NCBI GenBank assembly: GCA_020152595.1
Contig: JAIGNY010001807.1
Coordinates: 415,001-479,000, forward strand
Direction of reading: 5' to 3'
Length of the DNA: 64,000 bases
From: Chiridota heheva
Taxonomy: Eukaryota > Echinodermata > Holothuroidea > Apodida > Chiridotidae
The notes beneath the pieces are model-generated. The model was not told where the DNA came from and did not search any database. It saw only the letters and a program-made list of their open reading frames with translations. This document shows positions 14,201 to 26,200 of the stretch, one piece after another; the stretch's first letter is position 1; the number at the start of each line of letters is the position of its first letter. Both the position numbers and the translations under genes were made by a program.

Positions 14201-17200
14201 ACTAATCTTTATGTATTTCCTTTAAAATTAATCACCAACTTTTCAAAATACAGATATAAGTTACAAGAACAGATTAGAAAACATTGTAAATTTGATTAAG
14301 CACTATTCTGAATAATTTTTGAAGGAAATATTTTTCATAATCATTTAGAAAATAAGAAATTAATCTTCAAAGAAATACATGAAGAAAAGTACAGGAAGTG
14401 CTGTGATGATAATGATGTCTCACACGTTACCAACAATCTCTTTTATGCGGACAAGAAAAATCTTGAAAATTTAAGTTTTATAGAATGACCTCTGGTGAAG
14501 AAGTGTTACTTAAATCAAACCAGAATTAAGTACTGACTCTCTTGTAACCTTTCTTCATATGTCAAATATTACAAAGCAGTTCTTCATATGTCAAATATTA
14601 CAAAGCAGTTCTTCATATGTCAAATATTGCAAAGCAGTAGTCATCCTCGTAAATCTTCTCCTGACAATATACATTAAAGGAGAAAAAGATATCCTAAAAT
14701 GCATAGGTCAAAATATTAACTATATTTATGAATTATCTGTTGATGCAGATACCCTTGCAGCTTGTCTTGTAGAGTACGTGTAACATTTTGTGTATGACTG
14801 AAAATTAAAGCTCTTGTGTTTTGGTATTATATACTTGATTTGAAACTTACAATACATAAGAACTTAATAGAGTTTCTGAAGGTAAAATTTGATTCATATC
14901 ATTAGAATTTAGCAAGAAGTATTTGCCATGTACACACAAACATCTTGAAACAAAAAGAATAAGTATAAAAGCTAAGAATCGCACTCCTCAAGAAATGGTT
15001 CGTACCAGAAGAAGAAATTTTGGATTTCATCCTCTTTTTGGATGATATACTGTTTTTTATTGATACACATATTTCCCTCTATTTTTACTTATATTCGATT
15101 CTATTATTATTTTGCTGCATGTTTTAATTACATTATTTTAGGGCTAGTTTTCTTATCTTTCATTTCTTATTTATGTAATCATGTGATATTGTGTTTGTAC
15201 AGTGCCATTGATTATTACTTTTATTATTCTGTCAAGGAAGTTGGACGGAGGTTATGTGTTCACCTCCGTTTGTTTGTTTGTCATCAAGATATCTCAAGAA
15301 CTGATGACTGGATTTGGATCACATTTGGTAGGGGTTATTACTACTTAAGGATGCAGTCCTAAAAATTTGAGACCTATTGGAACTGGGGAAGGGTGTAAGT
15401 GGAGGGGTGGGGACATTTTAAGGTGAGTTTGTCTGTCATTAGAATATCTCAAGAACTAATGATTGGATTTGGATTAAATTTGAAAAATGTTAAGTGAGGG
15501 ATGTTAGAGGTATATTGTAGGTCAGGGCTGGGCTGGTAACTACGTTTTAAGTTCGGTTAGACGTGCATTAGAATCAGGTCATTGGACCAGATTGCATATT
15601 TATAGCTTGGAAGGTCAGTAGAACTCTCGTAAATATCCCTGTTACGGGAAGCTGAGTAAATCTCTCTGGTACTAGATGCTCTTGTTGACAATTTTTATCA
15701 ATCAATCAATCAATTAATCATTTTTTTTTTTTTTTTTTGAAGGGAGAGAAAATAGTTATTTTGAAAAAGAAATACAAAAAGGAAATTGGCAGACATCCTG
15801 AGGAGAGACGAGATTACTTCACATATGAAGAAGTAGAGGACTATTCCCAACAGCCCTCATGGGAAGTCCCCCTTGCCCCAGGGGAAACAGCAACATCTAT
15901 TGAATATTCAAATGATAGGAACTCTGAAAGTTTGAGTAGGAGAGAGGATCCGTCATATTTTAGTGGAGAACACAAACATTCTGATAGAGAATCAGAGAGA
16001 AACTTTGAGGATGAAATGGTCAGCTCTGCCCATGTTCACAGGAATAATGGAATTCTTTTACAAGATGGATCTGCGCCTGTAACGGTAAGTTCTTTCTACG
16101 AAATCATTTACACAAGTCAAAGATAAGAAGAACCTGCAATAGAATGTTGGTATTGTAACCTTCTATCATTATAATTTTTGTTTTCTACAGTAGGCCGGTC
16201 TTGGGCATGGTTTAACAATTCATATTAAAAGCAATATGTCTGTCAGGCATTGACCTCTGCTTGGAACGTTATTCAGGTGGAAGGTCATTATCATCTTAAG
16301 AATCTTGTATGCATCTGGTGTTATACACATTCTAAGAAAATAAGAGGTTGCATAAGTGCAGGCTCTTCAACAAGTATATCTGCTTAGATATTATTTTTGT
16401 TCTTCCAGTCAGCTGTGCAAGTGATATTTTTTATCCCTGGTGGTGAATGAGAAATTTTGGCACCAGAAGTAATGAGCCAAATCAAAGTGTTCATTATTAT
16501 AAAACAGCTTTGTAAAGACTTTTGACACTGAGGGAGGGTGTTAACATAGAAAGCTTTCTGACAGAGTGCATATCTCCACCACCCTCCGAAATCTCACCAT
16601 ATTATTTCTTTCTTAAAGTTCATGTCTTCATCCCAATATAATACAAGCTTTGAGATTCTTCATCCACCAGCTTCCATCCCCCTCCTCCTCCCCCCCAAAG
16701 ATATAATTTTCTTTCATGCCAAAAAACAATTGTTTGGATTCTCTTTGATACCAAAAAGCAATTGATTTGATTTACTGAGAGGCTGTAAAATTGATTTTTT
16801 GGAACTCCTATCTGGGTAGGTATTAACCTTAAGAGTCCCAGGGAGTCCAAAACATGACTGCAATTTCTTGAAACTTTTTTCCAAAATTAATTTTCACAAT
16901 GTTCTTTTCGTTTACTATCACTACAAGTTTGGTTTATATGAACGCCAAGACATTAAACTTTTCAATAAAAAAGTCAAAATAAAGAAAATATCGACATAAA
17001 TATGAAACTTTGTGTAAATGTTAGGAAAATTAGGTTAAAATTGCTCAATTTTTTTGAGCTTGTATTATTTCTTGTGAATAATAAAGATGGATTTTTTTTT
17101 TACATATTTAGATTGTCTGTGAAATTTCCTTTTCAATGATACCAGTCTAAATATGGTTTTTTTTCTCAAAGCAGAACATGCAAAAACAATGAAAATACTG

Positions 17201-20200
17201 TAATTACTCGCGAAAAACAAAGCCATGCATCCGGTGCGTTATTCGAACCTGGGGCGCCCACACAGTAATCCCACATGTTACCACTAGACTACATTGCGTA
17301 TGTCCTACTGTGAGGATTTTGTGCATTTTTTTCTTTTTTCTTTATTTCAACCCATCTTTTTCTTCAAAAATCATCAACATAACCCCCATCACGAAGTTAC
17401 ATTTTCTGAAAAAACTATTTGAGCTCTTTGACCTGATACCAGAATCACTGCTGTGGGCCTATTTGACGAAGTAAACTAGACATCAATGATTTTATAATTA
17501 AATATGTAAAGAATTCCTCTGTTTTCATTATTCACAAGAAAAAATACAAGCTCAAACAGTTCTTAATGAATAAAATTCTTTAACGAAAAAAACAAACAAT
17601 TTTTGCTGCGAATTCTTGTTTTCTTTCCACGGTTATAACAGCCAGAACTGTAGATATCTCCAGGTCTGTGTGTAGGTGACACAGACCTGTTGTGACTTAT
17701 GGATGATGAAGAAATATTTTAAGAATAGATTAGCAAAGAATACAGACCAATTAATGTGGTGTAATATGTCAAAGAAACCTTTGGAGGGAACAATTTATTG
17801 GTGTCGAAATTAACGACAGGCTTGCAGAATCACTCTAGAGTATTATGATTACAGAAAAAATAGCCGTTTGCGGAAGAATATAAATAAGTCTTGTAATCCA
17901 CCATTGGCAGTAAAATTTGTCATTTGTCAATGAGCATTGGGAATTGTATGGTCCTCTCATCTTCATTGGGAAATATCTGTAGTGAGAAGAAGAATGAAGT
18001 ATCATGGATAATTAAAACCTATGTAATTACACTATAGATCATCACTTGCACACAATATGACAGATGCTATCTGACTTGCGACAGGTGGAATGAATGTAGC
18101 TCATAAGTTTATTTTTCCCTTGTTACTGCTTCAAATTCCAAACTTTACTGCATGGGACACAAGTAGAGATGTCATGTCATTTTGTCGTAGTTTTGAAACA
18201 AAAACAATTTTCTTTTGAAATGGATGAGGGGAAAATGACAAAGAGTGATGGATCTTAGTGGAGATGGTGACATGATGGATCTGTTTGATTTCACATTTTT
18301 CCAGGTGGAATTAGAGAATTGTTAAAATTTCATCCTTTTGAAAATCAGACCGATTTGTCTTTTGCAGTTTCTGTTGTAAAATTGAGAATTTAAGTAGGAG
18401 AGAATGAGGTTATTAACCTTAGTTTTACAAGTAAATTGTCGTTAAAGACGATTATTCAAGAGAAATTTGATGAAGGAGTGTAAATTCATCCTCAGTATTG
18501 CTGAAGTTGTCTGAAGATAAAATGAACCTTAAAGACATAATGTGAGGTATATTATATGAAATAAAAGTAATTTCCTTGCAGCCTAAATGAAAGCTGTCAG
18601 TGATAGGGATATATTGGAGCTAAAAAATGCTTATTCACAATTTTCATGTTTTTTCTAAATACTTTGATAGATTTTGGTAGCTAATATGTTGTCTCTACAC
18701 ACCAATAGACCTTTAAGTGTACTGTGATGGGGGCAGGGTGATGAAATATGCTTGTTACTTTAGTTGAGTGTGGGAGGGACAGGCAGTTTTGATCATTGTG
18801 ATCAGTTTAACCAGATTTAATTGTAGAACACCTAATTTAGACTGATCTACACAATATTCAAGCTTTATATGCAAATACAGTGTATTACATATTATACGGT
18901 TACAACTATTTTCTAATACCATCTATCTATAGACACAGCTGAACATATATTTGAAAGTATTCTAAAATTTCAAAATAAAACATGCTTTTTTGTCAGGGAA
19001 TCTGTTTAGTGATATGTAATTAATCAATTCTAAAACAAAGCAAATAAACTTAAGTGTCCGTACTTTATGGAAACATACAAATAAACATATGTTCAACATA
19101 ACTACAGAAGCTATTTAAAAGAATAAAAGATGGTTGCACTAAATATTTAAAGGAGCACTCGACCGAAAAGTGAGGGCGTATTTCATTGGAGTCTCCCAAA
19201 TAATCCAGTGCGTGTCTTGTATAGGCTTTTCATACAGCCTCTTTGGATTTGAATATTCATAGGTTTGTTGTGCTGTCAATCATGCACATAGGCCTAGCTG
19301 TGTAGGGTACTCGGCGGGTTGTTAGGACTTGACAAATGCACATATTTTGTTACTATTTTTTCTTGTAAACATATTCACCTAATAAACTTTGCTTGCACTT
19401 GGCGTCTTTTCATGGTTAAAGGCATTTCAATGGTCATTTCATAATAAATCAGTGACGACTTTATACGTCAAGTCTTCCTGTGTTGTTAGGCAACTGTATA
19501 AAATCAGGACATGATATTTTGAAAAGGGGTTTATTACACTAACGTAACTCTCAAATACTTATACTTTACTACAGTATTAGCCAATCCTCCCAGGCCCAGG
19601 CTTCTTTATCGGCTAAAAATATCAAGCTTTAAGTTAACTTGGGCCCTATAAAGTTGTCACTGTCGTAGTACCGTACCAGAAGAAAAAGAGAAGATTGGAA
19701 GGCTTAACATGTGCAGACATTCACATGCAGGGAACGTTCGACCGAGAGCAATCGGCGAGTGAACAAACTTTTATTGAGAGCACTCAATTAGCGAATGAAC
19801 TCCATTGAGATTAAATTTATGCAAAAACGGGTTGCAAGATTTCATCGGATGTGGACTAAATGCCAACAAATTATCACAAGAAGACGTCCTTACTTTTTGG
19901 GTTGAGAGCTCCTTTAAGAAGGGTCTACAGGTGCATATGCTACGTATAGCAGGTGCATATGTTGCGTGTAGCAGGTGCATATGTTACGTGTAGCAGGTGC
20001 ATAAGTTACGTGTAGAAGGTGCATGCATATTTGATGGGTAGCAGGCACATGTTATGTGTAGCAGGTGCATATGTTACGTGTAGCAGGTGCATATGTTACG
20101 TGTAGCAAAAGTGCTATGAAATCTATTAGAAAAAACAGTGCAAATAGCAAAGAATATCATCAAAATTGGTCAAACTTTTTTAGCATTTTTAATTTTCAAC

Positions 20201-23200
20201 TTTTACATTTCAATATGCAAATTTGTGCTGTATGGTCAAACAGAATACATATCCTTATGTTAAAACTGTTGTTTCTTTTATTTGCTTGCTACAACTCTTT
20301 CAAGAAGAACAGCAAATTCTGTTAAGAGTTTTGAATCTCAATCCATATCTGGCAAAATAGATGCTCCGTTCACTTGTACATAACTGAAATATTTGAAGAA
20401 AATCTACAGAGAATTTGAGTAGTTTTCTCAATTATACACCACAAATCTTATACTGTTTTTTTTAAATTCATGAAAGTTTGGCCACCTACATCCAGAAACT
20501 ATGAATCCTATTTTCAATATTCAAACACTCAACAACAATTAAAAGTTCTTTCTGCAATTGATCTCGTGTGTGCTTGTGTGTGTGTGTGTACTTTCTCTCT
20601 TAAAGAAATCTACATGTAGCAAGCTAGTTTTTGGTTCGCATGCGAAGCATAATGCGAACCTATGTAATGGCGAATACGTCCGTCTGGCTGTCCGTCTGGC
20701 TGTCTGTCCGGCCGTCCACGTTTTTTTTCTGAGATTTCCTCAGAAATGTTAAAGTTTTTTGAAAATTCCTCAGAAAATGTTAAAGTTTCTTCAGAGTTCC
20801 TTAGAAAAAGTTTAAGTTTCTTTAGATATCCTTACAGAAGGTTAGAATTTCCTTACAAAATGTTGAAGTTTCTCAGAGACACTTAAGACAGAATTAAAGA
20901 CTAGTTTTCGTAAGTCTACAAAACATTATTTTCTTAGAAGATAACTGTAAAATGATAACAAATTTCAATATTCTTCAGAGTTCCTCAAGTGTCTCTCTTA
21001 TAGCACTTGAGACTTAAAATTCTTTAAAATATTTGGGCACCAACAGTTGTATCAGACATGATTATTAAACTCCACCTTTATTATTGTGGTCATTTGCATA
21101 AAGTTGCTACAGTATATGAACTGACCAGGCTTTTTATTTTATGTATGCAGGATGTGATTATGGACAGGGAGGGTGTGGGACATGGAGGATGACATATGAT
21201 TGTCTATATCAGGACCACGTTTTTTCCCATTTTAAGAAGTCATTTGCATAAAGTTGCTACAGTATATGAACTGACCAGGCTTTTTTATTTAGTATGCTTA
21301 GTCAGGGAGTGTGACAGGATGTGATTGCTTATGGACATAGGGAGGGATGCCATGTGGGACATGGATGGGGGCCATGAGTGACATATGATATAATATATAC
21401 CATGTGGTATACACCAAGGTCTATATCAGGCATAATTATTCGACCACGTTTTTTCCCATTTTAAGAAGTCATTTGCATATAAGTTATTATATGAACTGAC
21501 ACTTTCATACATAGTATGCTCAATCAGGGACTGTGATAGCTAGGATGAGACTTCTTATTGACCCTATGGGACGTCATGTGGGAGATATGGTGGAATGCCA
21601 TGTGGGATAAAGCATGGGATGTCATGTGGGACATAAGGTGGGATGTCATGTGGGACATAAGGTGGGATGTCATTTGGGACATGGGATGTGGGACATAGGG
21701 TGGATTGCCATGTGGGTCATAGGATAGGATGCCCTGTGGGACATATGGAATGCCATGTGGAACAAGGGATGGGATGGGGTGTCATGTTGGACATGGGGTG
21801 AGATGCCATTTGGGAGATATGGTGGAATGCTATGTGGGACATGGGTTGGGATGTCATGTGGGACTAAGACAATCTTTAGGGGGGTGACGATTACATGTGT
21901 AAACGCTTAAACAAACCAACCTTTGATTAAACGTTGAGGCTATTAAACGAAAATGCACCGCCCTAACGATCTTGTGTAAGCTAGGGCCTAATTACTGTAG
22001 GGGGATCCTTATATATTAGTTCTGCAATTACTGTTTATTTTGAACTAATTTTCATTTTCTCTTCCTTTAGATACCTGGGTAGGATCCAGGTAATAGTTTT
22101 GGGTACCCAGTACTAATATTTTGCTAACTGACTCAATATTAAATATGATACTGTTACTTACGCCAAGTTTCAGCCATCATTCATCATACAAATTTGGATC
22201 GCTTCACAGCCTTTCCAACTTGATGTTTTTCTTGACAATCTGTTTGATGTACAGTTGAAGATTAGACACACGGACAAATGGTACTTCTGTAGTGGAGTCA
22301 GTCCCTCCTGCAATTGTCCTTTGCAATTTTGTGGTGCCCACCTCCTAGATTCCACCATACCTTTCATATCTCTCTGTGTAAAGCAAAAAAAGAAACAACG
22401 ATTTGAAAGTTGGAATTGGCAATATGTGAACGTAATGAGAAATACTACTGACTGAAGTGCAATAGTGATCAATGAATAGTAGATATTTGGTTCAATTCAC
22501 AAAAGACAACATTATCTAATAAACTACAAAATGATATTTATACTCATTTTAAGGAGTTGATGAAATTGTGGACTTGTAATTCATCTTTAGCCATGACCTT
22601 GAGGTAATTGTTTTACCAGTGTATGTAGCTAACTGCAGGAAATTGTTTGGATCCATCATTTTTTGGTACCTAAATAGAGAGAGCATATGGATGAAAAATA
22701 GAACCAACAATTTACCCGATAGCTCTTTGTAGATTACATGGTCACTGGGAGTGATGTTAATATTTGCGTTCTTCAAGAAAGTTCGCAAGGCCCTCATACG
22801 GCTCATAGGTAGACGAAGCAAGACTTGTAAATCAACAGCATCTCCTGGTGACAATTCTGTGAAAACAAAGTGTACATCATAAGAGAAATTCACTATGAAC
22901 AATTAATTTATTGAATAATTGGCTCCAAGTTTACTGGGGAAGCAACAAGTCATGCTATAAAAGAATATCCATACCATTTTGTATTTTGAGTCAAATGGAT
23001 GGTCAAAAAATGATTTGCAAAACATTGAAGAAAAAAAAAAGGCCAATGCTATAAATACTTCAAATCTGAAAAAAACTATCAGCCTGTAGGTCGGGGACAA
23101 ATGCTTATTTATGTTTGCAAAAAACAACAATTTGAGCTGTTTTTAGGAATTAGGATGCAAAGTTTTGCTCATCAGAGATGAGCCCCCTTCTCCCCTCCCC

Positions 23201-26200
23201 CCTCTCCCCCTCACCCACAATAAAATGAAATTATTAAAACTCAACCTCCTGCCTGCAGCAAACAGTATGTCAACTTTCTTTCATGTTGTAATGAAATTAA
23301 AAAAACTAAAACTAAATTAATCTGAGTGCATAAAGAAGACACTGTGAATAAACTTAGCATTAAGGCTAATTACCTTTGATCAGATTTCAGTCAGCCCTCT
23401 CTGGTGTAAGAGATGCAATTTCTGGGTTTTGGCATAAAAACTCTGCTCAAAAGCGCAACAATGTCCTCATTAGTTGTATCTTCATTACTGGATATTATGT
23501 GAAGAATCTGAAACAAGGAACGAAGAAATGAAATTGAGCAAAATTAAGAGAATGTTTCCTGTGCTTTACGCAATGAAGTGAAAATAGTGTACGTAATTGT
23601 TATATGTTACAGCGTGAAAACGGGTGAGCTTTATCATTTGATAAAAAAATTGGTCCACGAACAGCTGACAAACGCTAAATTTGAGATATTACTTTTAAGC
23701 AAAGCTTATGTCCTTAAAAAATATTTGGAAAGGAAAATGTCAAAATGGAAATTAATACAAGAAAAAGAGCTCAACCCAGAGAGCTTTAAATCAGCTGATG
23801 TTTCAAAGGTTTTGGTGGAATTCAAGATGATTGTTTTAGTGTTCAATAATTTCCTCATCTAAATCATACAATTAGGACAATCTAGGTGTGACCTTAGCAG
23901 ATCAGTACTTCTTAACAACAAAACAGGAAAGAGACATGTGAAAATGGCATTAAGGCACAGGGTTACAGCAATGATGAAAAGACAATGAGAAGCAACAGTT
24001 AAGCATGAACACCAACTTGTGCTTTAGCTAATGGGAATAATACCTTGCTTAATTGCTGCCTTTCCAAGCACTTGGCTCCAGCATCCTTGCTTGGTATGTC
24101 TGACAGGGTGAGAGGAAGAAGAGCAGATGGACGCTTAGTGTGTCCATGTTTTCTGGTCATCAAGGTATCCCTGTCATCTCCTGTGCTTGTCGAGGTGCTA
24201 GGTCTTATCTCCCAAAGTGTTGGGCATTGATTTTTGTTGTTTTCTGTGTAAATCAATTTCCTTTCAATATTCTGCAACTTGTTTTGTGAGTTCTTCATTT
24301 TTTTTTGGCACAGTTCCGTGTTTTGTAAAGTTTGAATATTCAGTTCTTGCTCTGTTTGAAGAAATGAAGTGTTGGCCTCTTTTAATTCACTTACTTGCTT
24401 TTGAAAAGCCATTCTTAAAGAACAAATTTTTTTTCTTACAAACCTGCCATCTCCTCACTATCTTTATTCTTATAGCATTATTTATTAACAACCTCTTGGC
24501 ACATTTGACTCTGACTGTCGCGGTGCCATTAAACTTCAACAAACCAAACCAAACCATTTTTTCTCAGAGATATAACTTCCTTTTCATATCTATCTAACTC
24601 AACCTTTTGCTTAGACACCATCTCAATGAGAGGTTAACTTTGTCGGAGGATTTTGCTTGCATTTGAAGCAAAGCCTCTTTCAGTTCTTTCACAGCTCCTA
24701 CTGCCTGACAGTATAAAGTATGCAAATTCTTCAGTTTTATATCTGAAAGTGACTTTTGTTGACTAGTTTGACAAAGTTTTTGAAAAGTTACACTATAGCA
24801 TGCTTGCATTGTCTCTAGCTCATTCTTAGCTATATCTAACATGTTTGAAATCAAATTAACATTCCCACAGTTAACTTCTTCACTACATGCAAGAGTAAAT
24901 TCAAGATAAGGATAGTGATTCTTACACAAAGCACTGGGACTTGCCTTGACAGCAAAATTTGAAATATCTGTGGGGGGCCTAACCCATACAAACTCCTCTT
25001 TTACTTGAATAACTTTACCAGTAAAGAAGTGTATTCACCTGCTAGACTCCATACAAGGAGAACATCTTGTAATGGTTCTAAATTTGGATCAATGTGTAAT
25101 GTTGACATAACAACAGGATTGTTGTCTTTTGTGACAACATATTTCTCTTGACAACTTTCATCCTCATTTGCTGTAACAACATATTGATTATCCCTGATAT
25201 TTTTAGAAAGAAATCCCTACAAAATGCTTGAGTTATACCTGAAAAGAATATAACCACCAAGAGGAATTTCAAGTACAACATCTTTGGGTTTAGAACATTT
25301 CAATTTTTTATACTTTCCTAATTGGTATTTCTTTCGCTCCCCGGACTTTCCTTTAGACTCGGAAAGTTTTTCTACAACCAGACATAACATGTGTATAATC
25401 ATTTGAAACAGTAAAATTTAGGGTTATGCAATGTACAGTTGGTGAAAAAAGAATTGGAACTACCTCAGTGCCTGGAAAGTCAACATCAGTATTACAAATG
25501 ATTTGAGATAATCCACAGTAAAACCTTAACACTACAGAGACAACATGAATACTAGCACGCAAGCTTTGGTTATTTTACATTGCAAGCATGCATTCAATTT
25601 AACAGTCAAAGCAAGTAGTGCAGAGAGAAAAGAAAGAAACAAACACAGAAGCAGAGGTCAAATGAGTGAATATTATGAACAAGTGCATCACACAATAATC
25701 TAAGTTTTAGGAAAGACGGAGACCAAGAATAAAGTTTAATTTGGAAATGTTGATTTATGAGCTTATGAGAAAGCAAAGCTCAAAAACAATAGCTTTAAGT
25801 TCACATTATAGACACAGAACACTACAGATTACAAAACACAGCAGAAGGATTAGAGAACATCAAAATCATCCCGAAATAAAAGTTAGAGAAAAGTTATGAA
25901 GTTAAAAGTTTTTTTTTTATGAGCAAAAGGAAAGTAAAGCAAAAAGCAAAAAACATTTAATTAAGCCTAAGTTACACGCAGACAATGATTGCACAAAAAT
26001 ATATCTAATATAAGTTTTTAGTTTAATAAATTTATATACCACATCACAGAATGCCAGAGTTTTTTAATGAATTAGGAAATTTTCAAATTTAAAAAAAGCA
26101 GAATTACCTGTGAATGGTACAGTATTAGTAGGAAGCACCAACCCAGATCAAGCAAACATTGGCATATATGAACAAAAATTGAAAGAGCCTGGTTATGCAA

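Larger units (their letters stand above)
13911..15742 (+). other. SOWAH intron 2 (1.8 kb)
   Basis: GTAAAT...(T)18 GAAG, phase 0. Contains a foldback MITE (14089-14495), a 29-bp triplication (14551-14638), a hairpin-headed repeat (15246-15560) and a (TCAA)n-like stretch just before the acceptor tract. No gene other than the host exons. Confidence 0.75.

Noticed and set aside
15042..15362. 106-codon hydrophobic ORF in intron 2
   Set aside because: T-rich sequence running into a dispersed repeat; hydrophobicity reflects base composition.
23578..23862. 94-codon Lys-rich + strand ORF after an acceptor-like TTACAG
   Set aside because: Lacks an ATG, its phase does not fit the SOWAH model, and it lies antisense to the decayed coding element. 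Left unassigned.
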